Below, one piece after another: positions 6,279 through 13,870 of a stretch of 20,264 nucleotides of DNA. How positions within the stretch are numbered: the first letter of the stretch is position 1; each line of letters begins with the position of its first letter. Both the position numbers and the translations under genes were made by a program. Source of the stretch: a virus; IMG/VR virus record IMGVR_UViG_3300020193_000641, positions 1-20,264 of that record. One strand, written 5' to 3'. Below the pieces are notes generated by a model. The model was not told the DNA's origin and searched no databases. It worked only from the letters and a program-made list of their open reading frames with translations.

Positions 6279-8300
6279 GTGAGGGACGTTGTACTGAACA
6301 CTCTGGCAAGGCTTCTGGCCACAGAGAACATTGACATTCGCCACGGTAATGGTGGCACGACCGATGCATACTTCGACGTTGAGAAAAGAATTCTAACACT
6401 TCCTAAGTTCAGCGACGTGGATGAAGAGAGGTACATCATGTACCTGGTCCACGAAGTCTCGCATGCGATCTATACTCCGACTAAGGAGTGGACGAATCTT
6501 ATTGCGGCCGATCCTAGTATTAAGACTTACGTAAACATAGTCGAAGATGCTCGGATTGAGCGACTGATTAAGAAGCGCTACCCAGGCACTCGCGTCGATC
6601 TTGCCCGTGGCTACAAGAAGTTCCACGCTATGGATGCGTTCAATCTCTCAAATCTCGGCGACCGTAAGATGTCTCTTATAGACCGCCTCAATATTCGAGC
6701 CAAGATCGGCGCTTACTATGTCGTTAACTTTGGAGACGACGAGCTCGAGTTTGTTGAGCGGTTCGACACGCTATCCACTTGGGACGAAGCCGTAACTCTA
6801 GCTATGAATCTGCGATCTCATGCCCAGCGAGTCTCGCGAGGCATCGAGCAGACTGGCAACAGAGCGCCGTCGTCTGACAAGGATCTCTCAGAGAGCTCTA
6901 GCGGTGATCTGATTGAAGACCAGAAGAACGATAATAGCGACAGCACTAGAGATGACACTGCTTCAGTCGATGCAGATCCGTTTACTCAGGATAGCTTCGA
7001 TAAGACACTTGCTAAAGACATCGTTAAGTCTCGCTCTAGGTTTAGCGAGAATGTAATCAAGATCGACTACTCAAAGTTCGACTACAAGCACTACGTGACT
7101 CCATTACGAGATCATATCGAGTATCTGCGAAATAATCCAAACTACCGTGCTCAGTTTGAAACTAGCGTTGCAGCGACGTACTCGCCCGAGGCATTGCCTA
7201 AGTTCAACTCTAAGAATCGCACGACAGTCGCCTACCTCCTCAAGGAGTTTGAGACTAAGCGAGCCGCGGACGTATTATCTCGAGCGCGAGACGCTAAGAC
7301 TGGTGTTCTGAGTCCGAATAAACTCCACCTCTATAAGTTCAGTGAGGACTTATTCAAGAAGACCATGGTAATTCCGGAGGGCAAGTCCCACGGCTTAGTT
7401 ATGTTTGTCGACTTTTCCAGCTCGATGCACCTATACATCGAGCAGGTCATCGAGCAGCTCGTGATGCTCGTGTCCTTCTGTCGTAGCGCCGGCATTAAGC
7501 ACCGAGTCTTCTCGTTTACTCAGAGGTATAACGAACGCTACGGCGCCCTGCCTACTGTCAGGGCTATGATGCGAGCGTCTTTTCCAAGTGTCGACTACAT
7601 CGATCCAAACACGGATCTCCTAGAGCTCTTCTCCGACGAGATGACCGGGCGCGACTTCTCATTAGTTGCTTCTGCTCTATTAACTAGTGTCGGTAAAGGC
7701 TTCGCTCTCTATACAATGGGACGAACTCCGCTCGACAGTACGATCATTCTTGCCAGACCAATCGTTAGAGAATTTAAAGCGAGGACTGGGGCCCAGTGCG
7801 TGAGCGTCGTGTTTCTAACCGACGGCGATAGCGACAATCCGAATCACGACATTCGGTACGTCATCGATGGAGACACGCGTCAGGAGTTGCCAAGTACAAG
7901 TACTGTGTCTAATGGCACGTCTAATAACATATTCAGATTTTCTGACTACACCGACCGCCTCATTCGAAACCTTCGCGCAGTCCTCGGAGTAGAGGTAATA
8001 AACTTTAGGATATGCGAAAAGGACCGCCACCTCAAATATATTCTCACCGAAAACATGAGGCGCGAATTCACACGGACCGGCTGTGTCAGTGTACCAGAGG
8101 CACGTGGATTCAGTACGCAGCATTTTATCACGGCTAAGATGCTCAGGGCCAACTCCAAGTCTGACTGGTTCGAAGATGCAGTCACGGATAGGCAGGTTGC
8201 GAGGGCGTTCGCTAAGGGAAGTGCCAATCGCCTTCGTACCAGGTACATTCTCAGCGACTTTGTGACTCGGATCTCTAAGCCGCTTAAGAATGTTGGTTGA
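6279..8300 (+). CDS. cobT: CobT-like protein: zincin-type metallopeptidase domain plus von Willebrand factor A domain
   Basis: This is a 673-residue protein with a GTG start behind AGGAG (6268-6272). Its N-terminal domain carries H58-E-V-S-H62, a zinc metallopeptidase HExxH, and N-I-V-E89-D-A-R-I-E, the third-ligand motif commonly found with it. A Ser/Asp-rich linker (about residues 195-245) follows. The C-terminal VWA domain has the MIDAS motif D378-F-S-S-S382 and F-L-T-D515-G-D-S. This architecture is seen in CobT-like partners of MoxR/CobS ATPases, including in T4-like phages. Despite the name, cobalamin synthesis is not implied, since cobaltochelatase CobN is not seen here. The pair more likely remodels a protein complex; zinc peptidase activity is a family-based prediction. 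The stop codon lies inside the -35 box for the next gene. Confidence 0.8.
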   Translation: MRDVVLNTLARLLATENIDIRHGNGGTTDAYFDVEKRILTLPKFSDVDEERYIMYLVHEVSHAIYTPTKEWTNLIAADPSIKTYVNIVEDARIERLIKKRYPGTRVDLARGYKKFHAMDAFNLSNLGDRKMSLIDRLNIRAKIGAYYVVNFGDDELEFVERFDTLSTWDEAVTLAMNLRSHAQRVSRGIEQTGNRAPSSDKDLSESSSGDLIEDQKNDNSDSTRDDTASVDADPFTQDSFDKTLAKDIVKSRSRFSENVIKIDYSKFDYKHYVTPLRDHIEYLRNNPNYRAQFETSVAATYSPEALPKFNSKNRTTVAYLLKEFETKRAADVLSRARDAKTGVLSPNKLHLYKFSEDLFKKTMVIPEGKSHGLVMFVDFSSSMHLYIEQVIEQLVMLVSFCRSAGIKHRVFSFTQRYNERYGALPTVRAMMRASFPSVDYIDPNTDLLELFSDEMTGRDFSLVASALLTSVGKGFALYTMGRTPLDSTIILARPIVREFKARTGAQCVSVVFLTDGDSDNPNHDIRYVIDGDTRQELPSTSTVSNGTSNNIFRFSDYTDRLIRNLRAVLGVEVINFRICEKDRHLKYILTENMRREFTRTGCVSVPEARGFSTQHFITAKMLRANSKSDWFEDAVTDRQVARAFAKGSANRLRTRYILSDFVTRISKPLKNVG

Positions 8301-8325
8301 CAACTCACACACTACCTGATATTAT
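8297..8325 (+). promoter_or_regulatory. Sigma70 promoter for the AAA+ (CobS-like) gene
   Basis: TTGACA at 8297-8302, a 17-bp spacer and TATTAT at 8320-8325. The TGA stop of the VWA gene (8298-8300) is inside the -35 box. The predicted transcription start is near 8332, just before the GGAGAG ribosome site at 8340-8345. Confidence 0.85.
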
Positions 8326-8349
8326 ATTAATATCAATATGGAGAGAGCT

Positions 8350-9534
8350 ATGCTCACAAGTGATCAGAAAGAAGCCTTCATCGCCGCTGCGACTGCCAAG
8401 TTTGGTTCCAACGGCACCATCACGTCTAAGCAGGTCAAGGAACTCGCCGCAGCCATGAATATGCCGATCCCATCGGTCATCTGGCGCGATCGCGTCTCTA
8501 AGGGTACGTTTCGCATCCCGCCGTCTGCGGCCGTATCTCCAGCTGCGGTCATAGTCCCGTTCAGCCCTCCCGCGACCAAGCCAGTTTCTGCCACTAAGTT
8601 TGATCCAAACGCCGAGACGTCGCATACTTATGCGGCCATTCCCGGCACCGACGAGTTCTTTGTGCCGTTCGGCGACTTTAAGACTCTAACTCGAATCGTG
8701 GCGTCGAGTGAGTTTTTTCCGGTCTATATCTCCGGTGACTCTGGAAACGGTAAGACTCTCATGGTCGAGCAATCGTGCGCTGCCCGAAAGCGAGCCATGA
8801 TTAGAGTCCAAGTCTCGCGTGAGACCGACGAGGACGATCTCATCGGTGGATTCCGACTCATCGGTGGCGAGACTAAGTTTGTCAAGGGTCCGGTCATTCG
8901 AGCGATGGAGCTCGGCGCAGTTCTTCTAATCGACGAGCTCGACCGAGCCGACCCAACAAAGATCATGTGCCTACAGGGAATCTTAGAGGGTAAGCCATAC
9001 TTTATCAAGAAGACCGGAGAGGTGGTTTGTTCAACTCACGGCTTCAATGTGATCGTGACTGCCAATACCCTTGGTCGAGGAGCTAGCGACGGTCGATACA
9101 CCGCTGCTACGATCCTAGACGACGCATTCCTCGAGCGCATGCCCGTGACCCTGCTGCACTCGCATCCGAGTGAATCCATCGAGATACGTATCCTTTCTGG
9201 CCGCCTCTGCGGATCGATTGGGTGCTCGGCCGCTGAGAGCTCTATCGTGGCTGACCTGGTCAAGTGGGCGAATATCATTCGCACTACTTTTGCCGACGGT
9301 GGCGTGAGCGACACGATCTCGACTCGCCGCCTCGTGCACATCGTCAACACATACCGCCTCGTGCAGTCTATCAAGACTGCAATCGAACTCTGCACTAACA
9401 GATTCGATGAGGAGACTAAGACGACTTTCTTAGAGCTTTGGGACCGCGTCACCGCTGTTGTGACGCCCCAGACCCAATCCGCGCCTGACACACAGTCGGT
9501 GCCGGATGCGGCTGCCACACCGGCGTCGGTGTAG
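8350..9534 (+). CDS. cobS: MoxR/CobS-type AAA+ ATPase
   Basis: This is a 394-residue protein. ATG 8350 is chosen because GGAGAG at 8340-8345 lies 4 bases upstream; ATG 8338 has no ribosome site and lies about 6 bases after the predicted transcript start. Residues 1-45 form a helical N-terminal region, followed by a Pro/Ala-rich linker. The AAA+ core has Walker A G129-D-S-G-N-G-K-T136, Walker B L-L-I-D195-E196-L-D-R-A-D, a sensor 1-like V-T-A-N-T, and F-L-E-R-M-P as an arginine-finger region. A low-complexity Ala/Pro/Thr/Gln tail ends the protein. Cyanophages and rhizobial T4-like phages carry the same family, usually annotated cobS. With the VWA-zincin protein encoded immediately upstream it forms the standard MoxR-VWA pair. 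Chaperone-like remodelling of a virion or replication complex is inference; cobalt chelation is unlikely. Confidence 0.85.
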   Translation: MLTSDQKEAFIAAATAKFGSNGTITSKQVKELAAAMNMPIPSVIWRDRVSKGTFRIPPSAAVSPAAVIVPFSPPATKPVSATKFDPNAETSHTYAAIPGTDEFFVPFGDFKTLTRIVASSEFFPVYISGDSGNGKTLMVEQSCAARKRAMIRVQVSRETDEDDLIGGFRLIGGETKFVKGPVIRAMELGAVLLIDELDRADPTKIMCLQGILEGKPYFIKKTGEVVCSTHGFNVIVTANTLGRGASDGRYTAATILDDAFLERMPVTLLHSHPSESIEIRILSGRLCGSIGCSAAESSIVADLVKWANIIRTTFADGGVSDTISTRRLVHIVNTYRLVQSIKTAIELCTNRFDEETKTTFLELWDRVTAVVTPQTQSAPDTQSVPDAAATPASV

Positions 9535-9567
9535 CGGTCTTTCGTCAACTGTCTGAGGAGTTTTTGT

Positions 9568-9858
9568 ATGACTAAGCTTAATAAGACTACCCGCCTTCTG
9601 AACTTCCTGAAGGATGGTAACGACATCACTGAGGCCCAGGCGCATCGCCGCTTCGGCATCGAGAACCTCAGTGCGACTGCGTCCTACCTTCGTGGTAAGG
9701 GCTACGCCGTCTACTCGAATCGCCGGGTCTCGGCCCGCGGTAATGAGTTCACGACGTATCGCATCGGCACTCCGATGCGTGCAGTGATTGCGGCTGGTTA
9801 CCGCGCTCTGCGCGATCAGTTCGGGCGTATCGATTCGGCTGTCGCCGCTCGTCGGTAA
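9568..9858 (+). CDS. Small winged-helix-like DNA-binding protein
   Basis: This is a 96-residue basic protein. ATG 9568 is preceded by GAGGAG at 9555-9560 (spacing 7). Residues 5 to about 50 look like a winged helix-turn-helix: L-L-N-F-L-K-D-G, then I-T-E-A-Q-A-H-R-R-F-G-I, then the recognition helix region L-S-A-T-A-S-Y-L-R-G-K-G-Y and a wing V-Y-S-N-R-R-V. Similar short 'ITxxQAxxRFGI' proteins recur in T4-like phages of cyanobacteria and alphaproteobacteria, function unproven. It probably shares the AAA+ gene transcript, 33 bases downstream, and is followed by a GC-rich hairpin. A transcriptional regulator or nucleoid-type role is inference. Confidence 0.75.
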   Translation: MTKLNKTTRLLNFLKDGNDITEAQAHRRFGIENLSATASYLRGKGYAVYSNRRVSARGNEFTTYRIGTPMRAVIAAGYRALRDQFGRIDSAVAARR

Positions 9859-9882
9859 CAATACGCTTACGCGGTCATGGTG

Positions 9883-9903
9883 CGGTGGGGCATTGCCCCA
9901 CCG
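9883..9903 (+). terminator. GC-rich hairpin, probable transcript end
   Basis: CGGTGGGGC at 9883-9891 pairs perfectly with GCCCCACCG at 9895-9903 around the loop ATT. Only TT follows directly, so termination may be partial. It separates the winged-helix gene from the late promoter at 9917. Confidence 0.55.
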
Positions 9904-9916
9904 TTGCCATTAGGTC

Positions 9917-9924
9917 TATAAATA
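9917..9924 (+). promoter_or_regulatory. T4-type late promoter (TATAAATA)
   Basis: An exact 8/8 match to the T4 late consensus. Predicted transcription start is near 9930, leaving a 22-base leader with GGAGG at 9943-9947 before ATG 9952. Confidence 0.85.
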
Positions 9925-9951
9925 AAAAGAATCCTACACCATGGAGGCAAC

Positions 9952-10935
9952 ATGCCGTTTGAGTTGACCGTTTCTCCAGAAGTCCTTCATACGAAGAAGA
10001 TCTTAGTCTGCACACCGATGTACGGCGGCATGTGCGCGGGACACTATACGAAATCGTGCACCGATCTCAAGGGGATGGCTATTCAGTACGGAGTCGATAT
10101 CGACTTCTTCTTCCTCTTCAACGAGAGTCTCATTCCTCGAGCTAGAAACTACCTAGTCGATGAGTTCCTTCGCAATAAGAAGTATACCCACCTAATGTTC
10201 ATCGACGCCGACATTGGGTTCGATCCAAGTGACGTCATCGCGCTCTCGATAATCGCCGACCCGAGCAAGGGTATGGACATCGTCTGCGGCCCGTATCCCA
10301 AGAAGTGTATCTCGTGGGAGAAGATCAAGCGTGCCGTGGACAAGGGAGTCGCTGACCGCGACCCGGGAATCCTCGAGCGATACGTCGGAGACTACGTATT
10401 CAATCCGACCAACGGTTCGAGTGAGATTAGACTAGACGAGCCGGTCGAAGTTCTAGAGGGCGGCACTGGGTTTATGATGATTCCGAGAGAGACGCTCGAG
10501 AAGTTTGCCGCCGCGTACCCCGAGATTCAATACAAGCCAGACCACGTTCGCACTGAGCACTTCGACGGCTCACGCAAGATCGGTCAGTACTTTCAGGCGG
10601 AGATCGACCGATATAATCCAGTGACTCCGTACGAAGCTGTCATTAAGCGAGTCATGAATGGCGAAGTCATCGATATCGGAGAAGTCCGCTCGATGTACGA
10701 GGACACGCAGAAGAAGCTTGATGCGTCGAGCGAGAGGTACTTATCCGAGGACTACTGGTTCTGTCAGAAGAGCCGCGCGGCCGGTATGAAGGTCTGGCTC
10801 TGTCCATGGATGAAGCTCGACCACCTCGGTACTTACATGTTCGGCGGCAGCTTGATCGACCTAGCGCAGATCGGCGCTGCAGCGACTGCTGACGCCGACG
10901 CTATCGGTAAGCGAAAGCTCGCAAAAAAGAGTTGA
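9952..10935 (+). CDS. GT-A-fold glycosyltransferase
   Basis: This is a 327-residue protein with GGAGG at 9943-9947 and an ATG start. The N terminus, K-K-I-L-V-C-T-P-M-Y, begins a Rossmann-like nucleotide-sugar domain. R-A-R-N-Y-L-V is the conserved 'RNxL' helix. H-L-M-F-I-D-A-D-I-G-F carries the DxD metal/sugar-nucleotide motif of GT-A enzymes. V-L-E-G-G-T-G-F-M-M-I-P and S-E-D-Y-W-F-C match the acceptor-side loop and the general-base ED motif. There is no membrane segment. Closely similar proteins are common accessory genes in T4-like phages, with targets unproven. Expression from a late promoter suggests it modifies virion components or replicated DNA rather than taking part in early takeover. 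Its TGA stop lies in the -35 box of the gp45 promoter. Confidence 0.8.
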   Translation: MPFELTVSPEVLHTKKILVCTPMYGGMCAGHYTKSCTDLKGMAIQYGVDIDFFFLFNESLIPRARNYLVDEFLRNKKYTHLMFIDADIGFDPSDVIALSIIADPSKGMDIVCGPYPKKCISWEKIKRAVDKGVADRDPGILERYVGDYVFNPTNGSSEIRLDEPVEVLEGGTGFMMIPRETLEKFAAAYPEIQYKPDHVRTEHFDGSRKIGQYFQAEIDRYNPVTPYEAVIKRVMNGEVIDIGEVRSMYEDTQKKLDASSERYLSEDYWFCQKSRAAGMKVWLCPWMKLDHLGTYMFGGSLIDLAQIGAAATADADAIGKRKLAKKS

Positions 10936-10960
10936 CATTGAGACCCGTTCAGAATATATT
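10932..10960 (+). promoter_or_regulatory. Sigma70 promoter for the gp45-gp44-gp62-regA-dps run
   Basis: TTGACA at 10932-10937, a 17-bp spacer and TATATT at 10955-10960. The stop codon of the upstream glycosyltransferase (10933-10935) is inside the -35 box. The transcript would start near 10967. Confidence 0.88.
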
Positions 10961-10971
10961 ATCATTATGGC

Positions 10972-10997
10972 GCGATAAATCCAGGGAGCAATATCGC
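10972..10997 (+). promoter_or_regulatory. Stem-loop in the gp45 leader presenting the ribosome site
   Basis: GCGATA at 10972-10977 is an exact inverted repeat of TATCGC at 10992-10997. The loop contains AGGGAG (10983-10988), the likely ribosome-binding site, and the ATG of gp45 follows one base after the stem. This could be a translational control site, for example for RegA, encoded on the same transcript. That use is inference. Confidence 0.45.
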
Positions 10998-10998
10998 T

Positions 10999-11673
10999 AT
11001 GAGACTCGCGAAAGAAACCGTAGACTTTCTCAAAAACTTCTCGTCGATCAACAGCCAGATCATGGTAAGAAAGGGAAAGGTTCTTCGAACCATCTCTCCG
11101 CAGAAGACGATCATGGCGCAGGCGGAACTCGAGGACGAGCTTCCCGTCGACTTCGCGATCTATGAGCTGTCGCAGTTTATCTCTGCTCTGAGTCTATTCC
11201 AGGACGCTGACATCGACTTTCACGAGCGCTTTCTCGACATCAACGGTGCGAATGGGTCGAGCCTGAGGTACGTCTACGCTTCTCCAGAGAACATCATCAC
11301 ACCGCCGAACAAAGAGATCAGGCTTCCGTCGAAAGACGTGACGGCTCAAGTAACGCAGAGCAACCTTGCTTCAGTCATCAAGGCTGCTGCCGTCCTTAGC
11401 CTGGCCGAAGTTTCCATCTTCAGTGACGGCAAGAGCGTCTCGCTTGTCGCCGGAGACACTCGGAATAAGTCGTCAAATGCATTTCGAGTACCGCTCGACC
11501 ACCATCCCGTATCGAGCGCGTTCACCATGACGTTTAAGACTGAGAATCTGGTCAAGCTCATGTCGTCCGTCGACTACGAACTTACCCTCTCGTCCAAAGG
11601 CCTCTCTCACTTTAAGAGTGATCGCATTCAATACTGGGTGCCGACTGAGTCGACTTCAAAGTTTGGAGAGTAA
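10999..11673 (+). CDS. gp45: Sliding clamp (DNA polymerase accessory protein gp45)
   Basis: This is a 224-residue protein, matching the roughly 228 residues of T4 gp45. It begins M-R-L-A-K-E-T-V-D-F-L-K-N-F, the usual first helix, and shows K-G-K-V-L-R-T and the second-domain repeat with S-V-S-L-V-A-G-D and Y-E-L-T-L-S-S-K-G-L-S-H-F near the C terminus, typical of T4-like clamps. Trimeric clamps encircle DNA, tether gp43 and, in T4, activate late promoters together with gp55 and gp33. Its position directly before gp44 is the conserved T4 order. It is the first gene behind its own sigma70 promoter, with an SD-bearing stem-loop in the leader. Confidence 0.92.
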   Translation: MRLAKETVDFLKNFSSINSQIMVRKGKVLRTISPQKTIMAQAELEDELPVDFAIYELSQFISALSLFQDADIDFHERFLDINGANGSSLRYVYASPENIITPPNKEIRLPSKDVTAQVTQSNLASVIKAAAVLSLAEVSIFSDGKSVSLVAGDTRNKSSNAFRVPLDHHPVSSAFTMTFKTENLVKLMSSVDYELTLSSKGLSHFKSDRIQYWVPTESTSKFGE

Positions 11674-11674
11674 A

Positions 11675-12619
11675 GTGACGAGGGAAGACTATCTCTGGGT
11701 CGAGAAGTATCGACCTAAGAAGATCGTCGACTGCGTTCTACCGACGGAGTTGAAGTCGACGTTTCAAAAATTTGTCGACTCAGGCAACGTCTCTAACCTC
11801 CTTCTAGCGGGTGGACCGGGTGTCGGTAAGACTACCGTCGCTCGAGCAATGCTAGAGGAGCTTGGGTGCGACTACATCGTGATCAACGGCTCGATGCGCG
11901 GCAACATCGATACTCTGAGAAACGATATTCAAGCTTTTGCGAGCACGGTGTCGTTTACCGAAGGCAGGAAGTACGTCATCCTCGATGAGGCCGACTATCT
12001 CAATGCTAACTCGACTCAACCGGCTCTCCGGAACTTCATGGAGGAGTTTGCGAACAACTGCGGGTTCATACTCACCTGCAACTTTAAGGCTCGCATCATC
12101 CCGCCCCTGCAGTCTCGATGCAGCGTGATCGACTTTGTCATTCCGCGAGACCAACGGCAAGCCCTGGCGGCTGAGTTCTTTAAGCGAGTCAGGAGGATCC
12201 TCGAGGCCGAGGGTGTGACTGACTACGACGTGAAAGTCCTGAGCGCGCTCATCACTAAACACTTTCCGGACTGGCGGCGCGTGCTGAATGAGCTGCAGCG
12301 CTACTCGGTTAACGGCAGGATCGACGTCGGAGTCCTAGCGCAGGTTCAAGACGCCGACCTGACCGAGCTAGTCAAGATACTAAAGAATAAGGACTTCACC
12401 GGCATGCGGCGCTGGGTCGGACACAACTCGACCGTAGACTCGACCACGTTCTTTCGCCGACTGTACGACGCATCATCGGAGTTTGTTAAGCCGAACACGA
12501 TTCCAAACCTAGTGCTGATTGTCGCCGACTATCAGTACAAGGCCGCGTTTGTCGCTGACCAGGAGATTAACTTGGCAGCATGCCTAACGTCCATTATGTC
12601 TGAGTGCGACTTCACGTGA
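11675..12619 (+). CDS. gp44: Clamp loader large subunit gp44 (AAA+ ATPase)
   Basis: This is a 314-residue protein. GTG 11675 lies two bases after the gp45 stop codon, with GGAG at 11665-11668 inside the gp45 coding end. It starts T-R-E-D-Y-L-W-V-E-K-Y-R-P, the 'WVEKYRP' signature of RFC-type loaders. Walker A is G46-G-P-G-V-G-K-T53, the Walker B box is D104-E-A-D107, and S-R-C (arginine finger) follows P-P-L-Q. Length and order match T4 gp44 (319 residues). With gp62 it opens gp45 clamps at primer ends. The close spacing to gp45 and the stop-start overlap with gp62 suggest translational coupling. Confidence 0.95.
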   Translation: MTREDYLWVEKYRPKKIVDCVLPTELKSTFQKFVDSGNVSNLLLAGGPGVGKTTVARAMLEELGCDYIVINGSMRGNIDTLRNDIQAFASTVSFTEGRKYVILDEADYLNANSTQPALRNFMEEFANNCGFILTCNFKARIIPPLQSRCSVIDFVIPRDQRQALAAEFFKRVRRILEAEGVTDYDVKVLSALITKHFPDWRRVLNELQRYSVNGRIDVGVLAQVQDADLTELVKILKNKDFTGMRRWVGHNSTVDSTTFFRRLYDASSEFVKPNTIPNLVLIVADYQYKAAFVADQEINLAACLTSIMSECDFT

Positions 12620-13044
12620 TCAACCCATTCGAGTTCGTGGACGCAGTCGGCCTCGCCAAGCGCGACTTGATAGCCGAGTCAGACAACCCGGAGCAGACCG
12701 AGCGGGACTACAGCTCGTTTATGGTTAATCGGGCATTGTCGTACCACGCCGACGGCATCTATTATGCCAACGAGATGAACCTCCGCCACTCAGTCGATGC
12801 TAAGCTTGCGACTGCCTTTTTTATAAATACTCTAAGAAAGAGAAAGAGGTTCTCCAAGTGGGCCAAGCCGGAGCTCGACGCGGACCTAAGAGTGGTCATG
12901 GAATACCACAGTTATGGTCGACCAAAGGCGATGGAAGCCATGAGAATCCTCTCGCGTGAGCAGATAGACGCAATGGAGGCGTCTCTAGAGAGGGGTGGTC
13001 AAGATGGTCAGGGGCGTCGAACAGATGGTGGAGGTCCGACTTAA
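12616..13044 (+). CDS. gp62: Clamp loader small subunit gp62
   Basis: This is a 142-residue protein. GTG 12616 overlaps the gp44 stop codon in the four bases GTGA and gives M-I-N-P-F-E-F-V, matching the N-P-F start common in phage gp62 proteins; GTG 12604 would add four residues. It is a small, mostly helical protein with D-x-Y-x-x-F-M-V-N-R-A-L-S and D-A-K-L-A-T-A-F-F-I-N, features of T4-like gp62. T4 gp62 is longer (187 residues), so this is a compact version. It has no catalytic motifs, as expected, and acts as the single adaptor subunit in the gp44(4)-gp62(1) loader. Position between gp44 and regA is diagnostic. Confidence 0.88.
   Translation: MINPFEFVDAVGLAKRDLIAESDNPEQTERDYSSFMVNRALSYHADGIYYANEMNLRHSVDAKLATAFFINTLRKRKRFSKWAKPELDADLRVVMEYHSYGRPKAMEAMRILSREQIDAMEASLERGGQDGQGRRTDGGGPT
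12822..12829 (+). promoter_or_regulatory. Possible internal late promoter inside gp62
   Basis: TATAAATA is an exact late-consensus match lying within the gp62 coding sequence, about 200 bases before regA. It could drive late transcription of regA and dps, or be a chance occurrence within Phe-Ile-Asn-Thr codons. Confidence 0.3.
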
Positions 13045-13417
13045 GTCGCCCGAAGACTTTCTAAAAGTCCGAGAGACGCTGACTCGCATAGGTATAGCGT
13101 CTAAGAAAGACAAGAGGCTCTACCAGTCCTGCCACATACTTCATAAGCGAGGCCGCTACTTCATCGTTCACTTTAAAGAACTGTTCATGCTCGATGGAAA
13201 GCCCACAGACTTTTCCGACGACGACGCGGCTCGACGAAACACAATAGCCAACTTACTGAGTGAGTGGAAGCTTGTAGACTTAGTGAGCACCGCTAACCTA
13301 GAACCGACGGCGCCGATCTCTCAGATCAAGGTGCTAACTCACAGAGAGAAGCCTGAGTGGATCCTAGAAACAAAGTATCAGATCGGAAAGAAGAGGATGT
13401 CCGATGAGCGCAGCTGA
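13025..13417 (+). CDS. regA: RegA translational repressor
   Basis: This is a 130-residue protein strongly resembling T4 RegA (122 residues): K-S-P-E-D-F-L-K-V-R-E-T-L-T-R-I-G, then L-Y-Q-S-C-H-I-L, then Y-F-I-V-H-F-K-E-L-F-M-L-D-G-K, and a C-terminal W-I-L-E-T-K-Y. RegA binds the start region of several phage early mRNAs, including clamp and clamp-loader genes in T4, and blocks initiation. ATG 13025 aligns with the T4 start; ATG 13004 (with GAGAGG upstream) would add seven residues. The gene overlaps gp62 by 20 bases. The short C-terminal extension beyond the T4 length ends K-K-R-M-S-D-E-R-S and overlaps the dps start. Confidence 0.93.
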   Translation: MVEVRLKSPEDFLKVRETLTRIGIASKKDKRLYQSCHILHKRGRYFIVHFKELFMLDGKPTDFSDDDAARRNTIANLLSEWKLVDLVSTANLEPTAPISQIKVLTHREKPEWILETKYQIGKKRMSDERS

Positions 13418-13841
13418 CACGATGAAGACGTACTTTGCTACGTCTTTTGCGTTCTACCTAAAGACTCACTACTACCATTGGAACATTGAGGGAGAAGATT
13501 TTCCTCAGTACCATAAGCTTCTCGAGGACGCCTATGTCGAGGTGTATTCGGCACTCGACGCGGCGGCTGAGTTCATTCGTACTCTGGGTCAGTACGCGCC
13601 GGGATCGTTTAACCGCTTCATCGAGCTGTCTCGAGTTCAAGACGCGACGACCGTGCCACCTGCTAAGGACATGTTGCAGCAGCTTCTTACCGATAATGCC
13701 AAGGTCCTTGAGACTATCCGCGATGCGTACGACTCGGCGGAGGCGGAGGGCGAGCATGGTTTGTCAAACTTTCTCGCGGACCGCCAAGCAGCTCATAAAA
13801 AGTTGCAGTGGTTCCTGATGTCTACTCTAAAAAATAGTTGA
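13404..13841 (+). CDS. dps: Dps-family ferritin-like protein
   Basis: This is a 145-residue protein with ATG 13404 overlapping the regA end and AGAGG at 13392-13396 upstream. The ferroxidase signature is complete with E. coli Dps spacing: H25 (in H-W-N), H37, E41, D52 and E56, equivalent to H51, H63, D67, D78 and E82, with a conservative Asp-to-Glu change. The rest is helical, as expected for a four-helix bundle. It is shorter than E. coli Dps (167 residues) and lacks an obvious lysine-rich DNA-binding N-terminal tail. Dps dodecamers oxidise and store iron using peroxide and protect DNA. Placement on the replication transcript suggests expression during DNA synthesis. Its stop codon is inside the -35 box of the hsp20 promoter. 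Confidence 0.85.
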   Translation: MSAADTMKTYFATSFAFYLKTHYYHWNIEGEDFPQYHKLLEDAYVEVYSALDAAAEFIRTLGQYAPGSFNRFIELSRVQDATTVPPAKDMLQQLLTDNAKVLETIRDAYDSAEAEGEHGLSNFLADRQAAHKKLQWFLMSTLKNS

Positions 13842-13866
13842 CAAACACCGATCAGTGTATTATATA
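13838..13866 (+). promoter_or_regulatory. Sigma70 promoter for hsp20
   Basis: TTGACA at 13838-13843, a 17-bp spacer and TATATA at 13861-13866. The TGA of dps (13839-13841) sits within the -35 box. Overlapping TATTAT and TATATT options blur the exact start, which is expected near 13871-13873. Confidence 0.82.
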
Positions 13867-13870
13867 TATT

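Noticed and set aside
5851-6439. Minus-strand frames opposite the secreted protein and the start of the VWA gene
   Set aside because: They cross a perfect + strand promoter and have composition typical of antisense; no start signals.
9036-9659. 207-codon minus-strand open frame opposite the AAA+ and winged-helix genes
   Set aside because: It spans two supported + strand genes, has no promoter or ribosome site and no recognisable motif.
10974-10981. GATAAATC, close to the late-promoter box, in the gp45 leader
   Set aside because: It lacks the final A, lies downstream of a strong sigma70 promoter and is better explained as part of the leader stem-loop.
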